A stretch of DNA of 36,092 nt from JBEKHT01 sp049511715 (GTDB lineage Bacteria > Chloroflexota > Anaerolineae > Anaerolineales > RBG-16-64-43). How positions within the stretch are numbered: position 1 is the first letter of the stretch; each line of letters opens with the position of its first letter. The stretch spans positions 1 to 36,092 of the forward strand of contig JBEKXU010000032.1 in assembly GCA_049511715.1 (NCBI GenBank). The letters run 5' to 3'. The position numbers were made by a program, and so were the translations under genes. Below are positions 18,302-26,773 of the stretch, piece after piece. Below the pieces are notes generated by a model. It worked only from the letters and a program-made list of their open reading frames with translations. It was not told the origin of the DNA and searched no databases.

Positions 18302-19088
18302 AACCCGGCAGCTCACCAAGTCCTTCGGGGGCCTGATCGCCGTCGGCCGGCTGGATTTGGTCGTTCCCGAACACCGCATCTCCAGCGTCATTGGCCCCAA
18401 CGGAGCCGGGAAGACTACGGTCTTCAACTGCGTCACGGGATTTTACCCGGTGGATTCGGGTGACATCCTCTTCTTTGGCCGCTCCCTCCTCGGGCTCGCC
18501 CCTAATCAGATCACCTATCGGGGGATTGCCCGCACCTATCAGAACATCCGCCTGTTCGCAAACATGACGGCGATCGAGAACATTCTGGTCGGAGAGCATC
18601 CCCGTCTGCGATCCGTGTGGGTGGAAGCCATCCTGGGAACGCGCCGCATGCGCGGAGAGGAACAGTCTGCCATCGCAGATGCCAACCGACTCCTGCAATT
18701 TGTCGGCCTAAGCGGAATGGGGGACGTACTGGCGCGGAATCTGCCCTACGGAGCCCAGCGGCGGCTGGAACTGGCCCGGGCCCTGGGCAGCCAGCCCAAG
18801 CTTCTGCTCCTGGACGAGCCCACGGCCGGAATGAATCCGAATGAGACCGGCGGGATGATGCGCTTCATTCAGCGGCTGCGGGACGAATTGGGAATTACGA
18901 TCCTCCTGATTGAACACGACATGCGGGTGGTTATGGGGATCAGCGAGCAGGTTACGGTTTTGGACTACGGCTTGAAGATTGCCGAAGGGACCGCTCTGGA
19001 GATCCAGCGCAACCCTCGGGTCATTGAGGCCTACCTAGGCCGTGGAGCCTCCTCGGGCTTGGGAGGGGCCAATCTGGCCGCCGCCTAG
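18285..19088 (+). CDS. livG: Branched-chain amino-acid ABC transporter ATP-binding protein LivG
   Basis: 267 residues from the ATG at 18285, overlapping the livM end by 17 bases. Walker A is GPNGAGKTT, the Q-loop region is GIARTYQNIRLFANMT, the signature is variant LPYGAQRRLELARAL, Walker B is LLLLDEPTAGMNP and the switch His is in LLIEHDMRVV. The Asn in TAGMNPNE and the C-terminal VIEAYLG are LivG marks. It powers transport together with LivF. Confidence 0.96.
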   Translation: MTAALETRQLTKSFGGLIAVGRLDLVVPEHRISSVIGPNGAGKTTVFNCVTGFYPVDSGDILFFGRSLLGLAPNQITYRGIARTYQNIRLFANMTAIENILVGEHPRLRSVWVEAILGTRRMRGEEQSAIADANRLLQFVGLSGMGDVLARNLPYGAQRRLELARALGSQPKLLLLDEPTAGMNPNETGGMMRFIQRLRDELGITILLIEHDMRVVMGISEQVTVLDYGLKIAEGTALEIQRNPRVIEAYLGRGASSGLGGANLAAA

Positions 19089-19111
19089 AAGCCGCACCAG
19101 GATATCCGCCG

Positions 19112-19825
19112 ATGCCTTTGCTCGAAGTCTCAAACCTTCACTCCTATTACGGGAACATCCACGCACTCAAGGGAATCTCGCTGACCGTTGAACAAGGGGA
19201 GATCGTAAGCCTCATCGGCGGCAACGGGGCCGGAAAGTCAACCACCCTGCGGACCATCTGCGGGCTGCTCAAGCCGCGCCAGGGTCTGGTGCGCCTCGAT
19301 GGAGAGGATCTGGCCGCCTATCGAGCTCACCAGATCGTGCGGAAAGGGGTGGCCATGGTTCCGGAGGGCCGCGGCATTTTCTCGCGTCTGACCGTGGCAG
19401 AGAATTTGGACCTTGGGGCATACAGCCGCGACCGCCGGGACTCTGTCCACCAGGATTTGGATCGGGTCTTCTCTCTCTTCCCTCGGCTTCAGGAACGTAG
19501 TCACCAGGTGGCGGGGACTCTCTCTGGCGGCGAACAGCAAATGCTCGCCATCGGCCGGGCTTTGATGGCCCACCCCCGCCTGCTGCTCATGGACGAGCCA
19601 TCGATGGGCCTCGCCCCGATTCTGGTGGAAAGCATTTTCGATACCATCCGCGGCATCAACCGCGAAGGCACAACCATCCTGCTGGTTGAGCAGAATGCTC
19701 TTATGGCTCTTTCCGTTGCCGCCCGGGGCTATGTCCTCCAGACCGGCACGATAGTCCTGCAGGACACGGCGAAAAACCTGCGGGACAATGAAATGGTTCG
19801 CAAGGCCTACCTCGGGGAAAGCTGA
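19112..19825 (+). CDS. livF: Branched-chain amino-acid ABC transporter ATP-binding protein LivF
   Basis: 237 residues: MPLLEVSNLHSYYGNIHALK, Walker A GGNGAGKSTT, Q-loop MVPEGRGIFSRLTVAENL, signature LSGGEQQMLAIGRAL, Walker B LLLMDEPSMGLAP, switch His position occupied by Gln in LLVEQNA as is normal for LivF, and ending VRKAYLGES. It starts 23 bases after livG and is the last gene of the transporter set. Confidence 0.96.
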   Translation: MPLLEVSNLHSYYGNIHALKGISLTVEQGEIVSLIGGNGAGKSTTLRTICGLLKPRQGLVRLDGEDLAAYRAHQIVRKGVAMVPEGRGIFSRLTVAENLDLGAYSRDRRDSVHQDLDRVFSLFPRLQERSHQVAGTLSGGEQQMLAIGRALMAHPRLLLMDEPSMGLAPILVESIFDTIRGINREGTTILLVEQNALMALSVAARGYVLQTGTIVLQDTAKNLRDNEMVRKAYLGES

Positions 19826-19851
19826 GTTTCTCGCCGCGGCAACCGATCCCC

Positions 19852-21036
19852 ATGGCCATCGAGATCCTCACCATCGGCACAGAACTCTTGCTCGGCGACA
19901 TCCTCGACACGAACGCCCGAGCCATCGCCCTGGCCCTGCGAGAATCCGGCCTTGACCTACACTGGATCTCGACCGTGGGCGACAATGCGAGCCGCATCGC
20001 GCAGTCGCTCCGACTGGCCACCTCCCGAGCCGAAGGCGTCATCACAACCGGCGGGCTGGGCCCCACTGTGGACGACCCGACGCGCGAAGCCGCCGCTGAG
20101 GCGTTCGGCCTGCCGCTGGAATTCCGCCCGGAACTCTGGGAGGGAATCTCTGCCCGCATGTCGCGTTGGGGGCGGGCCCCCACGGAGAACAACCGCCGTC
20201 AGGCCTTCCTGCCTCGGGGTGCCCTTCCCATCGAGAACCCGGTGGGGACCGCGCCCGGGTTTATCGTGGAGACCTCAAGTTCCGCCGTGCTCTCGCTTCC
20301 GGGCGTTCCCCGCGAGATGGAGCACATGCTCAACGCCACCGTCATCCCTTACCTACGAGAAAAGTCGGGGGCGCCCAGCCTGATCCGTTCCACGGTCCTT
20401 CACCTGGTTGGGTTGGGTGAATCCCAGATCGATGACCGCGTGGGAGACCTGGAGCGACTCTCCAACCCGACAGTGGGGCTGGCGGCCCACAGCGGGATCA
20501 TCGATGTCCGAATCACGGCCAAGGGGAACCACCCGGATCAAGTGCAATCCGCGCTGACACGAATAGCCTCTGAGGTCCGCCGACGCTTGCCGGAGGCGGT
20601 CTTCGGCCAGGACGATGAAACCCTGGAGGAAGACATCCTGGCCCGCCTAGCCGCCCGGGCTTTGAGGCTGGCCACGGTGGAATGGGGAACGGGCGGAAAG
20701 CTGTCCGGACGGCTTGGCGCCACCCAGGCTCGCGAAAGCTACTCCGCGGGTCTGACACTGCCGGGCTCGGCCGCCGATCTGGCTGAGGTGAAGGGCCTCA
20801 CTCAAGATTGGGGGCGCCAGCGCGCAAGCCAGTGGACGCTGGGCCTGTCGGTCCGACGCAGTACACCCGATTCGGAAGCTCTCATCGTGATTGCGAGCCC
20901 GGAGGGGGTTCAGGAGACCTCGCGCCTGTTCAGTGGACCGCCCGCGAGTGCAGAACGCTGGGGGGTCAACGTGGCTCTGTACCTCTTATGGAAAAACCTC
21001 GGTGCGAACAAGATTGGCCCCGGAAAACTGGCCTGA
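19852..21036 (+). CDS. cinA: CinA-like protein with decayed NMN-deamidase domain
   Basis: 394 residues. Residues 1-170 are a MoCF-type CinA domain (EILTIGTELLLGDILDTNA, VITTGGLGPTVDDPTREAAA, LPGVPREMEHML), which in relatives acts as an ADP-ribose/NAD-related pyrophosphatase. The C-terminal part aligns with PncC-type nicotinamide-mononucleotide deamidase, but the active-site ESCTGG is replaced by VEWGTGGKLSGRL, and the YSNxAK segment by YSAGLTLPGSA. The Ser/Lys catalytic residues thus appear lost. It lies 26 bases after livF, and the tRNA-Gly promoter is buried in its 3' end. Confidence 0.92.
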   Translation: MAIEILTIGTELLLGDILDTNARAIALALRESGLDLHWISTVGDNASRIAQSLRLATSRAEGVITTGGLGPTVDDPTREAAAEAFGLPLEFRPELWEGISARMSRWGRAPTENNRRQAFLPRGALPIENPVGTAPGFIVETSSSAVLSLPGVPREMEHMLNATVIPYLREKSGAPSLIRSTVLHLVGLGESQIDDRVGDLERLSNPTVGLAAHSGIIDVRITAKGNHPDQVQSALTRIASEVRRRLPEAVFGQDDETLEEDILARLAARALRLATVEWGTGGKLSGRLGATQARESYSAGLTLPGSAADLAEVKGLTQDWGRQRASQWTLGLSVRRSTPDSEALIVIASPEGVQETSRLFSGPPASAERWGVNVALYLLWKNLGANKIGPGKLA

Positions 21037-21042
21037 TATAAT
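21014..21042 (+). promoter_or_regulatory. Promoter of tRNA-Gly
   Basis: TTGGCC (21014-21019), a 17-base spacer, and a perfect TATAAT (21037-21042) that overlaps the end of cinA. The tRNA begins 14 bases after the -10 box. Confidence 0.7.
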
Positions 21043-21056
21043 CTCGGGGCAGTCTG

Positions 21057-21128
21057 GCGGGTGTGGCCAAGCGGCAAGGCACTTGCTTCCCAAGCAAGGA
21101 TTCGCGGGTTCGAATCCCGTCACCCGCT
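21057..21128 (+). tRNA. tRNA-Gly (anticodon CCC)
   Basis: A 72-base cloverleaf: acceptor GCGGGTG (21057-21063) with CACCCGC (21121-21127), discriminator T, anticodon arm CTTGC-TTCCCAA-GCAAG with anticodon CCC at 21089-21091, and T arm CGGGTTCGAATCCCG. No CCA is encoded. Its 3' part from the anticodon loop on is repeated at 25609-25651, marking it as an integration target. Confidence 0.97.
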
Positions 21129-21129
21129 C
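21087..21129 (+). repeat. Attachment-site repeat, tRNA copy
   Basis: 43 bases from the anticodon loop to one base past the tRNA, identical to 25609-25651. Integrases of the tyrosine family commonly use this part of a tRNA gene, and the intact tRNA stays at the attL-side end. Confidence 0.9.
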
Positions 21130-21518
21130 TCAAAGCCAGAATCAAGTGCATTTGGCCTCCAATCGGAGGCCGAATGCTTTGAAAGGCACTTACCCGGGAA
21201 TCAAGTGCCCCTGGGATCGGGGCAGGCCTCTTGAGATTAGTGCTTCAAGAAAGCCGAATCCTCCACTTGCATGCCCTGGAAGGAGATTGATCCGAGTGGG
21301 AGAGACGCTTTATTCTGTATCTCGTTTTCAATCAGTCCGCAGCCCTTTTTCCTCAGCATCGCCACACGATGCCGCAACCTGTCCCCCAGTGTCGGACCTC
21401 TGTCGCCAATAGTGACGTTCCTATCAACTCCTCTGCTATTTGCTGCTCTCCGACGCCTTCCCATTTGCTCGGCCTTCTTCCTCATTCGAATGAGCTTCAC
21501 ATTGCCTTGTTTATCGTC
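21130..21518. other. Gene-poor stretch after the tRNA
   Basis: A minus-strand frame (21237-21500, GTG start) encodes a basic 87-residue peptide 19 bases behind the Bax-inhibitor gene. It has only a weak AAGG ahead and no recognisable motif, so I leave it uncalled. Confidence 0.4.
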
Positions 21519-22226
21519 TTAACGGCGGCGACCCGTCAGTCGGAGTAGGAAGAGAAACATGTTGATGAAGTCCAGGTAAAGTTGGAGCGCCCCCATGATA
21601 CCGAACTTCAACCCCGGCTCGCCATCCATGCTCATTTCCGCTGCCCTGCGGCCGATGCGCTGGGTATCGAAGGCGGTGAGGGCCGTGAAAACCAGAACAC
21701 CTACGATGCTGATGACCGTATCCAGAGGGCTGCTATTGACAAACAGGTTAATCACCATCGCAATGATCAGCCCGAGGACCCCCATCATCAGGTAAGTCCC
21801 CATCTTGGATAAATCCACCTTGGTGGTATAGCCGATGACGGACATGGCCCCGAACAACGCCGCGGTTGAGGCAAATGCCAGGAAAACCGACCCAATACTA
21901 AAAGCGAGCAACACCATCGAGAGCGTGAATCCGTTCAAGGCAGCATACACGAGGAATAGCATGGTCGCCGTGCCGGTAGAAAGCCGGTTTAATCCGCGGC
22001 TTATTGCAATGACCAGACCAAATTCGGCCAGGACTGCGATCAACAAAACAATGGGGTTCAAGGCAAGATCGATCAGCAGCGGTGAGGTCGCAGTGATAGA
22101 CGCAACGACGGCTGTGACCAGCATCCCTAGAACCATCCAGACATATACCTGGCGCATGATTGACTGTAGATCGATCCCCCCTGCCATTGGATACGACCAA
22201 CTTTCGTTCCGATTCCAAGCGCTCAT
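21519..22226 (-). CDS. Bax inhibitor-1 / YccA family membrane protein
   Basis: 235 residues with seven membrane helices. Marks are RQVYVWMVLGMLVTAVVAS at the start, GFTLSMVLLAFSIGSVFLAFAS in the middle, SVIGYTTKVDLSKMGTYLMMG and the end ALTAFDTQRIG with ALQLYLDFINMFLFLLRL. The acidic residues of the family's proposed cation-leak site (D in TAFDTQ and D in LDFIN) are kept. GGAGATG lies about 8 bases before the ATG. Its bacterial role is linked to membrane-protein stress or calcium leak. It is unusual cargo for a tRNA-borne element. Confidence 0.95.
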   Translation of the reverse strand: MSAWNRNESWSYPMAGGIDLQSIMRQVYVWMVLGMLVTAVVASITATSPLLIDLALNPIVLLIAVLAEFGLVIAISRGLNRLSTGTATMLFLVYAALNGFTLSMVLLAFSIGSVFLAFASTAALFGAMSVIGYTTKVDLSKMGTYLMMGVLGLIIAMVINLFVNSSPLDTVISIVGVLVFTALTAFDTQRIGRRAAEMSMDGEPGLKFGIMGALQLYLDFINMFLFLLRLTGRRR

Positions 22227-22365
22227 CTTGACATCTCCATTTGAGGGTGGTGTTCTATTCTAAAGCGAATTACCTTGACATTCGTATCCTTCGCAATAGT
22301 CATTCGAGGTAAATGGACGGCTATCCGACCAAGTCTTTAATTGAGTGACCCAGGAACTGGTCCTT

Positions 22366-23130
22366 TCAAGTGCGATTACCCGTGTTACTGTCTTTTCTGT
22401 GTTGAGGCCCACCGTGTGTCATGTACCTAGCATGACATATCTGCGACCCACCTGTCGTCGGAAGAACGAGGGTTTTCACATCCACATTTGTGGATAAGAA
22501 ATCCCTACGAAATGTCAGCCTGATCTTCAAGCTCTTGCATAAGGTATGAAGACGGCTGATCGCGGCCTTTGTTAACACCTCCTTCACAAGGGATACCCTG
22601 CTGAGAGAAAGGGGCCGAAGGCATGAGGAGTTCACCCGATGCTCCCACATTCCTGACAGGAAGGCCTTCGCGGAAGCCATCACTCTATCGAGGGGTCGAA
22701 CTCCGGAGTCCCGCCCGTAGAGGACAGGTTCGCCTGTATCCAGATCGCTGCCAACAAGAGCCACCCAAGCGCCCATGATCTGGGTGAAGCGGAGGTCCGG
22801 AGGTATGCCACGTGCAATGATGCGCTCCGAGAATCGCCGCCTGTCTCGGTAGTTTGACGGTCCAGATGACATCTCCGCCGCCAGTCGTTGGATCCGCGAG
22901 TCCTTTGGATCGGCGTCAACCGTCTCCATGAAAAGGCGCTCCCGGAAGTCTGCCAGTCCGAGTTCCGCCCTCTGGACGGCCAGGACGGCGGCGTCCTCGG
23001 TCCCGATCGAGGCCCCTACCAGCAAGTCGGGTCTGAAGCCCAACCCAAGCAGGGTGCGCAGGGCGCCCGCCTGCAGTGGACCACGCGAGACCCCGCCCCC
23101 CCCCAACGAGAAGGCCAAACACCTGTTCAT
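22366..23130 (-). pseudogene. Decayed patatin-like phospholipase
   Basis: 254 codons. The first 60 residues match patatin: LAFSLGGGGVSRGPLQAGAL (oxyanion hole) and DLLVGASIGTEDAAVLA with the GxSxG nucleophile S41. A segment ASAKAFLSGMW sits where active enzymes have ASxxxPxxFPP. After about residue 170 the sequence no longer looks like patatin, and the DG[G/A] dyad is absent in this and the other frames I read. The C-terminal half seems replaced or frameshifted, so it is probably inactive. Confidence 0.7.
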
Positions 23131-23479
23131 GACCCACCTTCCCGTCCCAGCGCGTCAGGCGGCTTCCTTTCGCCCGGCGCTGCCTCGCCGACGCCGAGAA
23201 CCTCATGGTGGCTGTCCAGTGTCACCAGCTCCTCCGGCTTCGAGGCCACTAGGGACTGGCTGCTCTTCCGTCTGATCACCGGATCCCGAGCGGAACTCCC
23301 GGCCTGCTACGGATTCCAACCCTCACGGTGCAGTGCGCCACGTTCCAACCACCGCCGAAGCCGGTCCCCCATCAGTCCGCGCATCGCCCGGATCCTTCGA
23401 TCATCGAATCGGCAATAGGCACTCCAGCCTCCTTCGGCACGGATACTTGATGCTCAGAAGGCGCACTGGCGGCCCGCGA
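23131..23479. other. Gene-free stretch
   Basis: Open frames here lack a start signal and motifs. It separates the decayed patatin from the divergent AbiE promoter. Confidence 0.45.
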
Positions 23480-23508
23480 TTGACAGTCAGGCCTCGGTAC
23501 TGTAAGAT
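23480..23508 (+). promoter_or_regulatory. Promoter of the abiE pair
   Basis: Consensus TTGACA (23480-23485), a 17-base spacer and TAAGAT (23503-23508). It lies 25 bases before the abiEi start, so the leader is short and has no clear ribosome binding site. AbiEi antitoxins usually bind inverted repeats at such promoters. Confidence 0.7.
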
Positions 23509-23533
23509 TGGCCTATCTCGGATAATTAGCAAT

Positions 23534-24130
23534 ATGGCTAAACAACTGAGTTGGGGCCTCCTGGAACGAACAGTTCGCCAGAGCGGGATGCACCTCTTCT
23601 CTCCTCAGGATCTGCAGCACCTCCTCGGTGCATCGGAGATCTCCATCCGCTTCCTGCTCACTCGTGCGACCAAGCGAGGCGATGTCCACAAGCTGCGCCG
23701 GGGACTCTATTCCCTATCGGACAGCGAGCCCTCCGAACTCGCAATCGCTAATGCGCTAATTAGGCCGTCCTATGTCTCGTTCCACTATGCACTGGCGTAT
23801 TATCACCTGATACCCGAGGCGGCGTATCGCGTCACCTCCGCCACGACCCGCAATACTCGCCGCTTTGAGGTTGCCGGGACAGTGTTCTGGTATCACCACC
23901 TCAAGCCGACCGCATTCGACGGATACCGGCCGATTCGCGTAGGTGGTAGCGCTGTCCTTATCGCCGAACCTGAAAAGGCGTTCCTCGACAGCTTGTATCT
24001 GGCAACGCAGCGAAAACTGGCACTGCCGGAAAGACTGGATACCCGGTCCCTCGACTGGAAGAGAGTCCAGAGGTTGGCACGTTTATTCGATCGGCAAGAC
24101 CTAATCGCTGTGATGGAGGGATACCGGTGA
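23534..24130 (+). CDS. abiEi: AbiEi-family antitoxin / transcriptional regulator
   Basis: 198 residues from the ATG at 23534; the frame is open further upstream but only this start is downstream of the promoter. An N-terminal winged helix (FSPQDLQHLLGASEISIRFLLTRATKRGDVHKLRRGLYSL region) precedes the AbiEi domain: PSYVSFHYALAYYHLIPE, then GTVFWYHHLKPTAFDGY and VLIAEPEKAFLDSLYL. In type IV AbiE systems this protein represses the operon and counteracts AbiEii. Its stop overlaps the next start. Confidence 0.93.
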   Translation: MAKQLSWGLLERTVRQSGMHLFSPQDLQHLLGASEISIRFLLTRATKRGDVHKLRRGLYSLSDSEPSELAIANALIRPSYVSFHYALAYYHLIPEAAYRVTSATTRNTRRFEVAGTVFWYHHLKPTAFDGYRPIRVGGSAVLIAEPEKAFLDSLYLATQRKLALPERLDTRSLDWKRVQRLARLFDRQDLIAVMEGYR

Positions 24131-24852
24131 TTTCCCGGGAGACGTTGGTCCAGACTGCGAGACGACTCCAGACGACAGAGCTGAATGTCGCACGCGAGTA
24201 CTGCCAACACCTTTTCCTGCGCGCCTTTTACAGCGAACGCGGCAGCGAGCATGTGATGTTCAAGGGAGGCACAGCACTCCGGATCCTCTATGGAAGTCCG
24301 AGATTCTCGGAGGACCTGGACTTTTCAGGCTTCCGCGTTCGGGTCAAGGAGATCGAGGATTGGGTAACGTCGGCCGCTGCAGAGATGGAACGCGAGGGCC
24401 TTGCTGTCTCGATCCAGGAGAGCAAGGTAACATCGGGCGGCTATCTGGGCATCGTGGCGTGCCCAGTTCACGATCTTCCGGTGCAGATCCAATTGCAGGT
24501 CTCCCTTCGCCAGCGCGGCAAAGTCGCAGGTCGCGGCGTGGTTGTCACGCCTGATCTCTTGCCTGCCTACACGCTCACTCAGCTCCTCGAGGAATTGATA
24601 GTGAGAGAGAAACTCGGAGCGCTCGCCTCCAGGGGAAAGCCGCGTGACTACTACGATCTCTACTTCATGCTGCGAAAAGGAATGGTCTCTCCAGAGATGC
24701 TGTCCTCGCTGAGCCGGGTCAAAGGACCGCTGGCCAAGCGCGCGATAGACTTCGATCAGGACTTGGGGCCCTTCCTCCCTCGAAATCAGGCGACATTGCT
24801 TAAGGAGTTTCCCAGAGTTCTGCTTCAAGAACTGGCGCGTCATGGCGTTTAG
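24127..24852 (+). CDS. abiEii: AbiEii-family nucleotidyltransferase toxin
   Basis: 241 residues from a GTG whose bases overlap the abiEi stop (GTGA). The nucleotidyltransferase motif is clear: MFKGGTALRILYG followed by SPRFSEDLDFSG, with the metal-binding DLD. Later motifs are the LLEELIVREKLGALASRGKPRDYYDLYFM segment (K and D residues of the AbiEii/AbiGii family). Relatives transfer nucleotides to tRNA or other targets and cause abortive infection by phage. The active-site residues are intact, so the pair looks functional. Confidence 0.95.
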   Translation: MISRETLVQTARRLQTTELNVAREYCQHLFLRAFYSERGSEHVMFKGGTALRILYGSPRFSEDLDFSGFRVRVKEIEDWVTSAAAEMEREGLAVSIQESKVTSGGYLGIVACPVHDLPVQIQLQVSLRQRGKVAGRGVVVTPDLLPAYTLTQLLEELIVREKLGALASRGKPRDYYDLYFMLRKGMVSPEMLSSLSRVKGPLAKRAIDFDQDLGPFLPRNQATLLKEFPRVLLQELARHGV

Positions 24853-25608
24853 GGAGCACAGGCAAGGACGCCGAACTTCGCCTCGATCCAAGAGGATGCA
24901 CCGCTTCCGAAGGGCGACCGGATACGGAGCCCTCGACAAACCCGCTGGGTCAACTGGCCTGGCCGAGTCTCCCCGGCATATCCGCCAGGAGAGCCGCTCA
25001 TAACCACAAGATCGTTGGCCCCAAGGCCCGGTCGACCAGGCTACCCTCGGCGCACGAGGTGGGGGGAGGGGCGAGGAGAGCCTTGGCTATCTGAGACCCA
25101 GGACGCAGTCGCACCGAGCCGCTGGGGTGACGTCAGTCTTATTCCGCGCCTGCTTCCGCAGATCTTCGCTCCCATGGCGTTGTGCTGCGAAGGGACTCGA
25201 TATTGAGCTGAGGTACATTGAGGGGAAGGCAGACCCAATACAACATCCCGATCGCCTGCCATGATTGGCGGGGCTCCCTCTACGCCATACAACAAGCATG
25301 GCTTCGGCACCTCGCAGTAGTCCGTCAGTCCTCATCCTGCTGGACATGCGTCTTGGCATGATATAAGATGGAAGAGGACGACTAGCTGAGGATCTATCTT
25401 CCCACGCTTCAATGTGCCGAGGCGAATTTGCCTGAGGCTACTATTGAAACCGGTGAGGCACCGGATATCCCAAGGCGGGAGCAGTTGATAAAGCGAACGT
25501 CCTGTACAACGAACAGAAATAGGACACTTTATTCGCCGGAATCTTGACGGCGTCATCGCTGAAGACCACGGAAAAACAAGCCCTCCGGGTGAGCTGAAAC
25601 CCGCTCTA
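24853..25608. other. Gene-free stretch inside the element
   Basis: About 750 bases with more stops than the neighbours and no gene I can support. It may be the remains of lost element genes such as an integrase, but I see no matching motif. Confidence 0.5.
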
Positions 25609-25651
25609 TTCCCAAGCAAGGATTCGCGGGTTCGAATCCCGTCACCCGCTC
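25609..25651 (+). repeat. Attachment-site repeat, second copy (tRNA-Gly 3' end)
   Basis: Identical over 43 bases to 21087-21129. The 5' half of the tRNA is missing, so this copy is not a gene. It lies 58 bases before the integrase start, the usual place for an att site. Confidence 0.9.
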
Positions 25652-25708
25652 CTCCCCCTTGTTTTGACCTGATTCTCGCGCTCAGCCCTGCTCCAAGGAG
25701 CAGAAAAC

Positions 25709-26632
25709 ATGCGCGAGGAGTCCTTTATTCGGGTACTTGCCCCTGCCACATTTTGCGTTCCATCACCCGCAGATCTGCGCACCTCGCTTGAGGATTTCTC
25801 CCTCTACCGTCGAGCTCTGCGACTAAGCCCTGCGACGCTGGAGCATTATCGCTACACGGCCGGCGAGTTCGTCTCCTGGCTGGAGTCTCAAGGCGTCATG
25901 TCTCCCTCAGATGTTCGTGCATCGCACCCAAGGGCCTGGGTGGCCGCGGTATCCGAAAGAGGCGTCAAAGACACCACCCTCCATGCGAAGGCCCGAGGGG
26001 TCAAGACCTTGCTCCGCTTCTGGCACAGCGAAGGCTATATCCCTCAGGCGATCGGCTTCGCCATGCCGGAGCTGGAGAAGAAGCGATTGCCATTCTTGGA
26101 CTTGGAGGAATTCAGGGCCGCTCTGAAGGCGTGTTCCACACCCAGAGATAAGGCCTTGCTCCTCGTCTTCGCTGATTCGGGAGTGAGGAGGGCCGAGGCT
26201 GCAGCCCTCAACTGGGAGGATGTTGACCTTGCCACTGGCTCTCTGCTGGTTCGCAGAGGCAAGGGGGGCAAAGCCCGCATGTCGGCTATCGGTGCTCGTT
26301 CTCGCAGGGCGATCCTTGCCTATCGGAGGACACTCCCCGCCCCTCCCCAGCCCTCCGCCCCGCTGTGGCAGACGAGGGACGCGATGAGGCTTACCGAACG
26401 AGGGATGCACGCCCTATTCGACCGCCTCAGCAAGCGGGCCGGCCTCAAGGTCACGCCCCACGCGCTTCGCCGCACCTTTGCCCTGATGTCCTTGAGACAG
26501 GGCATGGACGTGATCACCATCTTCCGTCTCATGGGCCGTGCCACCACAGAGATGATCTCGCACTACTTGATGCTTGAGGAGTCCGATTTGCTTCGCTCCC
26601 ACGAGGCCCACAGGCTCGACTCGTGGCTGTGA
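25709..26632 (+). CDS. Tyrosine recombinase / integrase (XerC/D-like)
   Basis: 307 residues. The SAM-like N-terminal domain (LEDFSLYRRALRLSPATLEHY, about 28-110) precedes the catalytic domain: R160 in DSGVRRAEA, K185 in RRGKGGKAR, H251 and R254 in TPHALRRTF, and the nucleophile Y286 in ISHYLML. The second box reads LMGRATTEM, so the usual His (LGH) is Arg277. The truncated copy at 35272-35463 keeps LMGH. The gene follows the att repeat by 58 bases and is closed by a hairpin terminator, matching an element integrase. Activity may be reduced by the H-to-R change. Confidence 0.95.
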   Translation: MREESFIRVLAPATFCVPSPADLRTSLEDFSLYRRALRLSPATLEHYRYTAGEFVSWLESQGVMSPSDVRASHPRAWVAAVSERGVKDTTLHAKARGVKTLLRFWHSEGYIPQAIGFAMPELEKKRLPFLDLEEFRAALKACSTPRDKALLLVFADSGVRRAEAAALNWEDVDLATGSLLVRRGKGGKARMSAIGARSRRAILAYRRTLPAPPQPSAPLWQTRDAMRLTERGMHALFDRLSKRAGLKVTPHALRRTFALMSLRQGMDVITIFRLMGRATTEMISHYLMLEESDLLRSHEAHRLDSWL

Positions 26633-26651
26633 AGGGATCCACACTCCCCTG

Positions 26652-26702
26652 CCCCTCGTGGCCGGTCCGTCCCCTCGGGTCGCGCTACGAGGGGGACTTT
26701 TT
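26652..26702 (+). terminator. Intrinsic terminator of the integrase gene
   Basis: Arms CCCCTCGT (26652-26659) and ACGAGGGG (26687-26694), a 27-base inner segment, then TTTTT at 26698-26702. The inner segment is inverted relative to the equivalent hairpin at 35482-35525. Confidence 0.75.
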
Positions 26703-26773
26703 CCAAGACGATGCCGATCAGGGTGAACGGGGGCGATGGCCCAGATCATTCAGGAGAAGGAAGTTCGCTGGCG

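Larger units (their letters stand above)
21087..25651. mobile_element. Integrative element bounded by tRNA-Gly repeats
   Basis: 4.5 kb between two perfect 43-bp direct repeats. Cargo: a Bax-inhibitor-1 family gene, a decayed patatin gene and an AbiEi/AbiEii pair, with long gene-free stretches. No recombinase lies inside; the nearest begins 58 bases beyond the right repeat. Either the element lost its own integrase, or two elements have inserted in series at the same tRNA. Confidence 0.75.

Noticed and set aside
21237..21500. 87-codon frame behind the Bax-inhibitor gene
   Set aside because: Weak start, very basic and motif-free; left uncalled.
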